The notes below the pieces were generated by a model. It searched no databases, was not told the DNA's origin, and worked only from the letters and a program-made list of their open reading frames with translations. Both the position numbers and the translations under genes were made by a program. This document shows, piece by piece, positions 1-7,383 of a DNA stretch of 64,000 bases (position 1 is the stretch's first letter; the number at the start of each line of letters is the position of its first letter). This stretch comes from Thermoanaerobaculales bacterium (lineage in GTDB: Bacteria; Acidobacteriota; Thermoanaerobaculia; Thermoanaerobaculales; Sulfomarinibacteraceae): the NCBI GenBank assembly GCA_025456145.1, contig JALOLD010000007.1, positions 1 through 64,000 on the forward strand, given 5' to 3'.

Positions 1-2856
1 TCGACCGACACCGACGGCTGGCAGACGATCACCGCCGATCTCGCGAGCTGGGGCGCCGCGGGCAGCGTCATCGGCGAGACCGAGGTGTGGATCGCCCTCG
101 TCTACCAGTCCGATCACAACGGTCTGTTCGAGGGGGCCCACATCGACCGGGTCCGTCTCGAGGTCGACCTCGGGGCGACCGGCGACGAGGGCCGTACCTA
201 TACCACCGACGAGGACTTCGACGAGGGGACGATGATCGGCGTCGAGAGCGGATCGGACCGCCTCGAGCTGAGCGACGCCTGGGACGCTCTGCCCTACCTG
301 TGGGTGCCGAACACTTCGAGCGCGACGGTCTCCAAGGTCGACGCGGTGAGCGGCGACGAGCTCGCCCGCTACCGCACCGGGCCGACCCTCGAGGCAGCTC
401 CCGCGGTCGCCGCCGTCGACCTCGAGGGCTCGTGCTGGGTCGGCAACCGCGGCGCCGGGACGGTGGTCAAGATCGGGCTCGCCGAGAACGGCGGCTGCCG
501 CGACCGCGACGGCGACGGTGAGATCTCGACCTCGACCGACCGCAACGGCGACGGCGACATCGGCGGCTCGGAGCTGCTCGCCTGGGGCGACGACGAGTGC
601 GTGCTCGTCGAGGTGTCGCTGGTCGAGGGCGCGGAGGGGACCCACGTCCCCGGCGAGGAGCACGAGGACTACGAGGCGAACGGGCTGCGCGCGGCGGCGG
701 TCGACGAGGCCGGCGATCTCTGGACGGGGGTGTATGACAGCCTGATGCTCTACCGGCTCGACGGCGACAGCGGCGCAGTGCTCGAGACCATCGACCTCGC
801 AGACGACGCCACCTACCCGACCGGAGCGGTGGTCGACCCCGACGGCACCCTGTGGCTGTCGAGCTGGCCCGACCAGTGGGTGCTCGGCGTCGAGACCGCG
901 ACCGGCGACCGCCAGCGTGTCGATCTCAGTCACGGCAGCGGCGCGGTCGCGGTCGACGATGCCGACGGTCTGTTCGTCACCGGTCTCGAGAGCCAGGTGT
1001 TCAGCAAGATCGACACCTCGACCGGCGAGGTGGCGTGGACCGTGGCCGCCGGCTATCTCGCCAACGGGATCGCCACCACCGAGGACGGCCGGGTGTGGGT
1101 CGCGGCGGCCGGCGACGGCACGGTCAGCCGCTACAACCGGGACGGCGTCCTGACCCGCTGGGTCAACGTGCCCAACGCCCCGAACGGGCTCGCGGTCGAC
1201 CAGGACGGCAAGGTCTGGGTGATCGGCGCCTTGACCGACGTCATCTTCCGTCTCGACCCGAACGCCGTGGTCTCCGATCTCTCCAAGGAGCTGGTCGGCG
1301 CCGGCGGCCACGCGGCGACCGGCGACCTCACCGGGATCGTCGCCCGCAACCTGACGACGCGCTTCGGCACCTGGACGGTGGTCCACGACAGCGAGGTCGC
1401 CGGCACCCCCTGGGGTCGACTGTCGTGGCAGGCGACGGCCCCGGTCGGGACCTCGGTCCGGGTGCGGGCGCGCAGCTCCGAGGACGGCGAGAGCTGGTCG
1501 GTCTGGGAGCCGGCGGCGAACGGCGTCGACCTGACGGCCACGCCGGCCGGTCGCTACATCGAGATCGAGGCCGCGCTCCAACAGGCCTCGGGCACCGACC
1601 TGCCGAGGCTCGACGAGCTCACGGTGATCCCGGTCGCGGTGGTCGCCCAGCCCGAGGCGGACTTCTCCTGGTCGCCGGCGGCGCCCACCGCAGGGTCGCC
1701 GGTGCTCTTCACCGATACCTCGACCGGCGAGCCGATCGAGTGGTTGTGGGACTTCGGCGACGGCGGGCAGAGCGCACAGGCCGATCCGAGCCACACCTAC
1801 TCGCAGGCGGGGAGCTTCCAGGTCAGCCTGACAGCCGCCAACTCGGTAGGATCGGACACCGTCGTCAAGACAGTCGAGGTCGGGCCCGCGTCGGGCTGCA
1901 CGGTGACCTGCTCGGCGACCGTGGCACAGACCGCGACCCTCGGCGAGGCGGTCCCCTTCACCGGTGCGGCGACCCCATCGGGCTGTACCGGTGCGGTCGC
2001 TTACGCCTGGTCCTTCGGCGACGGCACGACCAGCGTCGCGCAGAACCCGAGCCACACCTACGGCTCGATCGGCACCCTGCGCTGGGGGCTGACCGTCACC
2101 GTCGACGATGCGAGCTGCACCTCCTCCGGCGACATCACGGTCTCGGGCGACGGGCCGGCCGATTGCAGCCACACCGCCTGGGTCCCGGTGGTCAGCCGGG
2201 CGAACGGCGCCAACGGCAGCGTCTGGCGGTCCGATGTCGGGCTGCTCGGCGCCGACCCCGACGGCGCCGCGGTCGAGCTCCGGCTCCACCGCGAGGGCGG
2301 CGTGGCGAGCCGTCCGGTCACCGTGGTCAACGGCGCGATGGTCAGCCTGGTCGACGTCGTCGACTGGATCGACCCCGGCTCGACCGGGTCGGGGGCCCTC
2401 GAGGTCTGCGCCGACGGCGAGGTCGTCGTCGACTCGCGGACCTACAACCGGCTCGCCGCCGACCACGCCTGCACCCCGGGCGGGACCTTCGGCCAGTACC
2501 TGGCCGGCGCCGCCGCCGATGCCGGGCTCGCCGCCGGCGAGTCGGCGCGGCTCGGCCTGCTCCGCGAGTCCGCCGCCTTCAGGACCAACATCGGCGTGGT
2601 CAACGCCGGCGCCGAGGCCGCGGTCGTCCGGATCGAGCTCTTCGACGCGACCGGCGCCGAGCTCGCCGAATTCGAGCTCGGGCTCGAGCCGGGCCGGTGG
2701 CGCCAGGAGAACCGGCCCTTCGCCACCCGGGCGGGCCGCGAGGATCTCGACGCCGCGTCGGCGCGGGTCACCGTGGTCAGCGGCGCGGGGGTCGTCGCCT
2801 ACGCCTCGGTGGTCGACAACCGGACCAACGACGCGACGACGATCCCGATGCGCTGA
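1..2856 (+). CDS. Secreted beta-propeller/PKD protein, 5' end outside window
   Basis: The reading frame is open from base 1, so the N-terminus and any signal peptide lie outside the window. About 951 residues are visible. Residues ~95-450 are NHL/streptogramin-lyase-like beta-propeller repeats (recurring WxxNxxSxTVSKxD and DPDGTLWLSS-like blades). A calcium-binding insertion at ~165-190 has two DxDGDG-type loops (DRDGDGEIS, DRNGDGDIGG). Two PKD domains follow at ~550-630 and ~632-713, with WDFGDGG and WSFGDGT signatures. The last ~230 residues form a module with WRSD, GTFGQ, FRTNIGVVN and a terminal SVVDNRTNDATTIP. The same module recurs in the next gene and in the gene at 21484. It is probably an extracellular or surface protein. 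The ligand is unknown and I see no catalytic motif. Confidence 0.85.
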   Translation, partial: STDTDGWQTITADLASWGAAGSVIGETEVWIALVYQSDHNGLFEGAHIDRVRLEVDLGATGDEGRTYTTDEDFDEGTMIGVESGSDRLELSDAWDALPYLWVPNTSSATVSKVDAVSGDELARYRTGPTLEAAPAVAAVDLEGSCWVGNRGAGTVVKIGLAENGGCRDRDGDGEISTSTDRNGDGDIGGSELLAWGDDECVLVEVSLVEGAEGTHVPGEEHEDYEANGLRAAAVDEAGDLWTGVYDSLMLYRLDGDSGAVLETIDLADDATYPTGAVVDPDGTLWLSSWPDQWVLGVETATGDRQRVDLSHGSGAVAVDDADGLFVTGLESQVFSKIDTSTGEVAWTVAAGYLANGIATTEDGRVWVAAAGDGTVSRYNRDGVLTRWVNVPNAPNGLAVDQDGKVWVIGALTDVIFRLDPNAVVSDLSKELVGAGGHAATGDLTGIVARNLTTRFGTWTVVHDSEVAGTPWGRLSWQATAPVGTSVRVRARSSEDGESWSVWEPAANGVDLTATPAGRYIEIEAALQQASGTDLPRLDELTVIPVAVVAQPEADFSWSPAAPTAGSPVLFTDTSTGEPIEWLWDFGDGGQSAQADPSHTYSQAGSFQVSLTAANSVGSDTVVKTVEVGPASGCTVTCSATVAQTATLGEAVPFTGAATPSGCTGAVAYAWSFGDGTTSVAQNPSHTYGSIGTLRWGLTVTVDDASCTSSGDITVSGDGPADCSHTAWVPVVSRANGANGSVWRSDVGLLGADPDGAAVELRLHREGGVASRPVTVVNGAMVSLVDVVDWIDPGSTGSGALEVCADGEVVVDSRTYNRLAADHACTPGGTFGQYLAGAAADAGLAAGESARLGLLRESAAFRTNIGVVNAGAEAAVVRIELFDATGAELAEFELGLEPGRWRQENRPFATRAGREDLDAASARVTVVSGAGVVAYASVVDNRTNDATTIPMR

Positions 2857-3046
2857 GCCGGCTGGTCGACGACGATTTTAGATTAAATATAGACATCGTA
2901 TTGGGCGAATTCGGCAGATAGGCGCGAGCGTTGATGATTTACCAAATCCCGATGGGAGCATGGACCTGGAATATTAGAAAAATACGAGACAGTTGGCCGA
3001 GTGAGAAACAACGGGGCCAGCCGCTGGCCACTATCTGGAGGAAAAG
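2857..3046. other. AT-rich intergenic region with leader hairpin
   Basis: This 190-base gap is strikingly AT-rich for the window, especially around 2875-2895 and 2930-2990 (TTTAGATTAAATATAG, AATATTAGAAAAATAC). It probably holds the promoter of the DUF4397 gene, though I cannot fix a single -35/-10 pair. A GGCCAG-CCG-CTGGCC hairpin at 3015-3029 lies eight bases before the GGAGG ribosome binding site (3037-3041) and could affect translation. Confidence 0.5.
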
Positions 3047-4414
3047 ATGAGCCGACTGTCTGGAATCTGTTTCGCTGCCCTGATCGTGGTGCTCGCGTCG
3101 CTCCCGGTCGACGCCGCCGCGCCGCTTAACGCGGTCGCGCTGGCCGACTCGCCGGAGGGGAACATGGGAGGCGCCCGGGTGAGGGTGCTCCACGCCTCGC
3201 CGGATGCGCCGAGCGTCGATGTCTGGGTGGACGGCGCCAAGGTGTTCTCCGACGTCGAGTTCGAGGAGGCCACGTCGTTCGTCGAGGTCCCGGCCGGGAC
3301 CTACAATGTGCAGGTGGTCCCGGCGGGTCTGACCGAGCCGGTGGTGATCGAGGCCGATCTCGAGCTCATGGCGGCGACCGACTACACCGTGGTCGCCACC
3401 GACGTGCTCGCGGAGATCACGCCGGTCATCCTCACCGCCGACGGTTCGACGCCGGCTCCGGGCAACGGGTGGGTCCGCTTCCTGCACGCCTCTCCGGATG
3501 CCCCCGCGGTCGACATCGCGGTCGCCGACGGCGGACCGGTCCTCTTCGGCAACGTGGCGTTCCAGGACAGCGCCTCGTACCTGCCGGTCCCCGCCGGGAC
3601 CTATGACCTCGAGGCCCGGCTCGCCGGCACCAGCACGGTCGTGCTCGGTCTCCGGGCGACGGTGGCGGACGGCGGCGTCGTGACCGCCGTCGCGACCGGT
3701 CTCGCCGCCGACATCGGCGTGCTCGAGAACTTCTACTTCGTTCCCGCCGCGGCGCGGGCCGACGGGGTGGGCGACTCGTTCTTCGTGACCGACGTCGACG
3801 TCAACAACGCCGGCCTCGCCACCGCGTCCTACCAGGTCCTGTGGCTGCCCCGCGACACCGACAACTCGAGCCCGACAGCGAGCGCCGTGGTCAACGTGGC
3901 CTCGGGTCGCACCGCGCGCTGGGAGGACGTGCTCGGCACCGTCTTCGGGGTTCCGGACGGCACCGATGCCCTCGGCGCGCTCGCCTTCGTCTCGGACCGC
4001 AAGGATCTCAAGCTCTTCTCGCGCACCTTCAACCGCAGCCAGGAGGGGACTTTCGGTCAGGCCATGCCGGGGCTCGCGAGCGCCGACCTGATCCCCGCCA
4101 ACACCACCAAGCGGATCCTCTTCTTCACCGAGAACGCCGACTACCGGTCGAACATCGGAATCCTCAACGGCACCGGTTCGCCGATGACCGTCAAGTGGCA
4201 GCGATTCACCGCCGACGGCACGATGGTCGACGAGTCGGCCGCCGATCTGCCGGCCTGGGGCAACGTCCAGCTCAACCAGGTGTTCGGCGGCGAGGCGCCG
4301 GTCGCCGGCGGCTACATCGACGTCTGGACCGAGGCCGAGGGTGCGGCCTTCGCAGCCTACGGCTCGGTTCTCGACGAGACGACATCCGACCCGACCACGG
4401 TGCTGCCGCAGTAG
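3047..4414 (+). CDS. Secreted DUF4397 protein with shared C-terminal module
   Basis: This 455-residue protein has a clear signal peptide (residues 1-24, hydrophobic AALIVVLASL then VDAAA). Two tandem DUF4397 domains follow at ~45-145 and ~154-245. Each starts with the typical phrase (R/W)VR(V/F)LHASPDAPxVDxxV and contains VPAGTYxxxxxxAG. Residues ~247-455 are the secreted module also seen at the ends of the proteins at 1-2856 and 21484-22590 (GTFGQ, YRSNIGILN, YGSVLDETTSDPTTVLP). DUF4397 domains are common in exported bacterial proteins with no known activity. The start follows GGAGG at good spacing, and a strong hairpin terminator lies just downstream. The gene appears to be transcribed alone. 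Confidence 0.88.
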   Translation: MSRLSGICFAALIVVLASLPVDAAAPLNAVALADSPEGNMGGARVRVLHASPDAPSVDVWVDGAKVFSDVEFEEATSFVEVPAGTYNVQVVPAGLTEPVVIEADLELMAATDYTVVATDVLAEITPVILTADGSTPAPGNGWVRFLHASPDAPAVDIAVADGGPVLFGNVAFQDSASYLPVPAGTYDLEARLAGTSTVVLGLRATVADGGVVTAVATGLAADIGVLENFYFVPAAARADGVGDSFFVTDVDVNNAGLATASYQVLWLPRDTDNSSPTASAVVNVASGRTARWEDVLGTVFGVPDGTDALGALAFVSDRKDLKLFSRTFNRSQEGTFGQAMPGLASADLIPANTTKRILFFTENADYRSNIGILNGTGSPMTVKWQRFTADGTMVDESAADLPAWGNVQLNQVFGGEAPVAGGYIDVWTEAEGAAFAAYGSVLDETTSDPTTVLPQ

Positions 4415-4444
4415 CCGCGCCGCACCGCACCTTTCGATCCTGCG

Positions 4445-4468
4445 GGGAGGGGGCTTCGGCCCCCTCCC
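4445..4468 (+). terminator. Intrinsic terminator with UUCG loop
   Basis: A perfect 10-bp GC stem (GGGAGGGGGC / GCCCCCTCCC) closes a TTCG tetraloop and is followed by TCGTTT. It lies 30 bases after the stop of the DUF4397 gene and just before the convergent end of the phosphatase gene. Confidence 0.85.
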
Positions 4469-4473
4469 TCGTT

Positions 4474-5439
4474 TCACCCCGGGCGCCGGAGCACGATCAG
4501 GCTCAGGTCGTCGTCGAGCCGGGTCAGATCGTGGAGCCCGGCGACGGCTCGGCGCACGATCTCGAGCACGCGCGCCGGTCGGCCATCGCTCGCCGCGAGC
4601 AGGTTGGCCACCCGCTCGACCCCGAGCTGGCCTCCGTCGCGACCCCGGAGCTCGAAGAGGCCGTCGGTGCAGATCAGCAGCGTTTCACCGGCCTCGAGAG
4701 CGAAGCGGGAGGCGGCCGGCTCGATCTCGGGCAGCAGCGCGAGCGGGACCGACGTCGCCTCGATCCGCTCGACCGCGCCGTCGGCGCGACGCAGGAGCAC
4801 CGGCGGGTGTCCCGCCGACAGGTAGTCGACCTCACGGCTCGGATCGATTCGGAGAAAGACCCCCGTCGCGTACAGGCATCCCGGGTCGAGCGGGTTTCGC
4901 AGCTCGAGGAATCGCCTCTCCACCGACCGGGCGATCTCGGTCAGCGGAAGGTCGGGATCGGTTTCGGAGAGGATGAGCTTGATCACCACCGCCGCGAAGC
5001 CGGCGCGGACGCCGTGGCCCGACACATCGAGCAGCCAGACGACCAGCCCACCGCTTCCGGTCGCCTGCCAGCCGAAGAGATCGCCGGAGAGGTGGCAGTA
5101 GGACTCGAGCATCGCCGCGGCCGCGACCGGCGAGCCCGACGGGAGCTCGCGCGGTAGCAGGTGGTACTGGACGAGGTGGCCGAGGCGGAGCGCCGGGTCC
5201 ATCCCCGGGAAGAGATGGGGCCGGTAGAGAAAGGTCATCACGCCGTCCGAGCGGGATCGCAGCTCGCCGGGGTCGCCGGGGTCGCCGAAACCGACCCGGG
5301 GCTCGGCGCTCGCCCCGGCGACGATTTCGACGAGCGCATCCTCGAGGCTCCGACCGCCGACCGGTCGGTCGAGGAGGAAGCTCTGTCCGAGGCTGTCGAG
5401 GAGACGACGGACCACGGGCTGAGTGGCGTCGGCGGTCAT
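4474..5439 (-). CDS. SpoIIE-type PP2C protein phosphatase
   Basis: This 321-residue protein has a C-terminal PP2C-like SpoIIE domain (~95-320): GDLFGW, DVSGHGVRAGFAAVV, SAGHPPVLL, and a late CTDGLFE plus DDDLSLIV that supply metal-binding acidic residues. Members of this family (RsbU/RsbP-like) dephosphorylate anti-anti-sigma factors or other Ser/Thr phosphoproteins. No response-regulator or PAS domain is visible in the N-terminal ~90 residues. The frame is open far upstream, but ATG at 5439 is the credible start: a TAGACT box lies seven bases before it and the upstream frame overlaps the M50 gene. It lies 35 bases downstream of that gene and may also be read from it. A partner kinase or antagonist is not encoded next to it. 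Confidence 0.85.
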   Translation of the reverse strand: MTADATQPVVRRLLDSLGQSFLLDRPVGGRSLEDALVEIVAGASAEPRVGFGDPGDPGELRSRSDGVMTFLYRPHLFPGMDPALRLGHLVQYHLLPRELPSGSPVAAAAMLESYCHLSGDLFGWQATGSGGLVVWLLDVSGHGVRAGFAAVVIKLILSETDPDLPLTEIARSVERRFLELRNPLDPGCLYATGVFLRIDPSREVDYLSAGHPPVLLRRADGAVERIEATSVPLALLPEIEPAASRFALEAGETLLICTDGLFELRGRDGGQLGVERVANLLAASDGRPARVLEIVRRAVAGLHDLTRLDDDLSLIVLRRPG

Positions 5440-5446
5440 CGTTGCC

Positions 5447-5452
5447 AGTCTA
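5447..5452 (-). promoter_or_regulatory. TAGACT box seven bases before phosphatase start
   Basis: TAGACT on the minus strand ends seven bases before the ATG at 5439, with no ribosome binding site between. It matches the TANNNT-N6-8-start arrangement seen at several other genes here and suggests a leaderless transcript. Confidence 0.4.
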
Positions 5453-5474
5453 CCGGTCGTTTCGCCGGGAGTCG

Positions 5475-6431
5475 TCACCAGAGCTGGATCGGCGCGATGG
5501 TGAAGCACAGGACGAAGATGGCGATGGCGACCCAGCCGACGATCAACCGACCGCGGTCGAGGGGCTCGCGCTCTCCCGGGATCGGTGGGTGCTCCGGGCC
5601 GACCAGGACGAGGATCGCCGCCCACAGCGCCCAGCCCGGCCAAAAGGCGATCATCACGACGAACAGGGCGAGCAGGCGCTTCGCCCACCGCCGTTGGCGG
5701 GCGCCGAACAGGGCGTAGGCGATGTGCCCGCCGTCGAGCTGGAAGAAGGGCAGCAGGTTCAACGCGGTGACGAGCAGGCCCCACCAGGCGGCCCACGCCA
5801 CCGGGTGGAGCATGATGTCCTCGGTGCCGGTCAGACCGGGGAAGTACAGCCACCGGGCGGTCAGCTGGAAGAGCAGGGGCTCGGCGAAGTACACCAGGGG
5901 CGCGTCGCCACCGAAGTCGCGCACCTCGGACATCGCGAGCCCCGCGAGGAGGACCGGAATGGTCACGACGAAGCCGGCGATCGGCCCCCAGGCGCCGATG
6001 TCGAGGAGCTGGGCGCGGCTGGTGATCGGCTGCCGGATCCGCATCACCGCGCCGAGGGTGCCCGGGCTGAACCACGCCGGCACCGGCATCGGCAGGAAGT
6101 AGGGGAGCGAGGCGCGCAGGCGGTGGCGGCGGGCGGCGACGTAGTGGCCCATCTCGTGGGCGAGCAGGATGGCGAGCAACGGCACGGAGAACTTGAGGCC
6201 CTCGGCGAGAAAGACCGGGTGGACGATCCAGCGCCGCCAGCCGAGGGCCGCGAGCTCGACCGGAACCCAGCCGTAGAAGAGCCCGCCCATCACGGTCGAG
6301 GTCGCGAGGGTCAGCAGCAGGAGCGCCCCGTGCAGCCACCAGCGCGGGCTCGGCTCGCCGGCGCCAGACTGAAAGGCCCCGACGGTAAAGCCGCCGGGGC
6401 CGATGGGGTCGGACGCTCCGTTCGGGCGCAC
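5475..6431 (-). CDS. Site-2-type M50 zinc metalloprotease, membrane
   Basis: This 318-residue integral membrane protein has the S2P hallmarks: HEMGHY (zinc ligands and catalytic Glu) in an early transmembrane helix, and NLLPFFQLDGGH, the second conserved segment carrying the Asp ligand. About six or seven hydrophobic segments are visible. Family members cleave membrane proteins within the bilayer, often releasing anti-sigma factors or transcription factors. The length and lack of PDZ or CBS domains fit the compact type of this family. It starts with GTG at 6431, two bases after the HU stop, so it is probably co-transcribed and translationally coupled with HU. The substrate is unknown. Confidence 0.88.
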   Translation of the reverse strand: MRPNGASDPIGPGGFTVGAFQSGAGEPSPRWWLHGALLLLTLATSTVMGGLFYGWVPVELAALGWRRWIVHPVFLAEGLKFSVPLLAILLAHEMGHYVAARRHRLRASLPYFLPMPVPAWFSPGTLGAVMRIRQPITSRAQLLDIGAWGPIAGFVVTIPVLLAGLAMSEVRDFGGDAPLVYFAEPLLFQLTARWLYFPGLTGTEDIMLHPVAWAAWWGLLVTALNLLPFFQLDGGHIAYALFGARQRRWAKRLLALFVVMIAFWPGWALWAAILVLVGPEHPPIPGEREPLDRGRLIVGWVAIAIFVLCFTIAPIQLW

Positions 6432-6433
6432 GG

Positions 6434-6703
6434 TCAGCCCATGTTGCGCAGGCTCTTGCCGGGCTTGAAGCGGATGGTCTTGCCGGGCGGAATCTCGACC
6501 TCGCGACCGGTCTTCGGGTTGCGGCCGATCCCGCGCTTGCGGTCCTTGACCTGGAACACCCCGAAGCCGCGGAGCTCGATCCGGTCGCCTCGCAGGAGCG
6601 CCTCCTTCATGCCCTCGAAGAGGGCGTTGACGGCGTCGGTGGCCTTCGGCTTCGGAAGGTCCGTGGCCCCCATCACCCGTTCGACGAGATCCGACTTGAT
6701 CAT
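6434..6703 (-). CDS. hup: HU/IHF-family DNA-binding protein
   Basis: This 89-residue histone-like protein starts at ATG 6703 (MIKSDLVERV), where GGAGGAG gives a strong ribosome binding site; a longer upstream frame is not supported. The family signature is clear: LRGDRIELRGFGVF in the body, then GRNPKTGREVEIPPGKT on the DNA-binding arm, whose prolines intercalate into the minor groove. It bends and compacts DNA as a homo- or heterodimer. It is the first gene of an apparent HU, M50 protease, SpoIIE phosphatase transcription unit driven by a good sigma-70 promoter at 6735-6763. Confidence 0.95.
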   Translation of the reverse strand: MIKSDLVERVMGATDLPKPKATDAVNALFEGMKEALLRGDRIELRGFGVFQVKDRKRGIGRNPKTGREVEIPPGKTIRFKPGKSLRNMG

Positions 6704-6734
6704 TCGCTCCTCCTTCACCGCGGCAGGAACTGCA

Positions 6735-6763
6735 AAGTTACCTGGAAGCTCAACCTGTGTCAA
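6735..6763 (-). promoter_or_regulatory. Sigma-70-type promoter of HU gene
   Basis: On the minus strand a perfect TTGACA (6763-6758) is followed after 17 bases by TAACTT (6740-6735). It lies about 30 bases upstream of the HU start codon. The -10 match is modest, but the -35 and spacing are ideal. Confidence 0.65.
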
Positions 6764-6790
6764 GGGTTAGCATCCGCGAACCGAACGACG

Positions 6791-6822
6791 AACGCCCTCC
6801 CGCCGGTTGGCGGGAGGGCGTT
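6791..6822 (-). terminator. Hairpin terminator after ssb
   Basis: A perfect 14-bp stem, AACGCCCTCCCGCC / GGCGGGAGGGCGTT, has a four-base loop and lies 30 bases past the SSB stop codon on the minus strand. The following bases (CGTCGTTCGG) are only moderately T-rich. It separates ssb from the HU promoter. Confidence 0.75.
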
Positions 6823-6852
6823 GGGCTCGACCTGTCAGGACGGTCAGAACGG

Positions 6853-7263
6853 TCAGAACGGCACGTCGTCGACGTCGTCCGGGAAGCCGTTGCCCGGCCC
6901 GGGGTCGCGCGAGCTGCCGCCGCCGTGGTCGCCCGCGGGACGGCCGCCGAGCAGCTCCATCTCCTGGATGTGGATCTCGGTGAAGTACTTCTTCTGACCG
7001 GGCTCCGGCTCCCAGGATCGGGTCCGGATCTGGCCCTCGACGTAGAGCTGCTTGCCCTTGGTCACGTACTGCTCGACGACATCGGCGAGCTTGCCCCAGG
7101 CGACGAGGTTGTGCCACTCGGTCCTCGGGTTGCCGTGCTCGTCCTTGGACCGGCGGTCGGTCGTGGCGAGGGAGAAGGTGGCCAGCCGGGTACCGCTCGG
7201 CAGCGACTTGATCTCCGGGTCGCGGCCGACGTTGCCGACAAGAATGACCTTGTTGATGCCCAT
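6853..7263 (-). CDS. ssb: Single-stranded DNA-binding protein SSB
   Basis: This 136-residue protein starts at ATG 7263 (MGINKVILVGNVGRDPE), preceded by GGAAGGAG; longer in-frame ATGs upstream lack the conserved fold. The OB-fold (residues 1-105) carries the standard SSB sequence TEWHNLVAWGKLADVVEQY. A short glycine-rich linker ends in the acidic tip DDVDDVPF, which in this family docks repair and replication enzymes. The stop region is a 9-base tandem repeat (CCGTTCTGA twice, then CCGTCCTGA), so the terminal Pro-Phe-stop is followed by two in-frame copies. The gene stands alone between a terminator and the divergent murJ. Confidence 0.96.
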   Translation of the reverse strand: MGINKVILVGNVGRDPEIKSLPSGTRLATFSLATTDRRSKDEHGNPRTEWHNLVAWGKLADVVEQYVTKGKQLYVEGQIRTRSWEPEPGQKKYFTEIHIQEMELLGGRPAGDHGGGSSRDPGPGNGFPDDVDDVPF

Positions 7264-7369
7264 GGGATGCTCCTTCCCTCGTGGACGGGGTTCGAGCAGT
7301 CTACCGTCGCCCGCCGGCGGTGACAAGGCCGCGCTCCCCCTGCGCCCCATTTCGGCCATACTCGGGTGC

Positions 7370-7375
7370 TACCCT
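7370..7375 (+). promoter_or_regulatory. Extended -10 box directly upstream of murJ
   Basis: TGCTACCCT (TGn extension at 7367-7369, TACCCT at 7370-7375) ends eight bases before the murJ ATG. No ribosome binding site lies between, which suggests a leaderless mRNA. Confidence 0.45.
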
Positions 7376-7383
7376 GACCGGCG

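Noticed and set aside
2939-4477. Long minus-strand ORF (512 codons) opposite the DUF4397 gene
   Set aside because: Arg/Gly/Asp-rich translation with no domain, opposite a gene with signal peptide and clear domains. It is a shadow typical of very GC-rich DNA.
7264-7383. tRNA-like GGTTCGA sequence near 7290
   Set aside because: No acceptor stem or cloverleaf could be formed around it. The same holds for other GTTCGA matches in the window.
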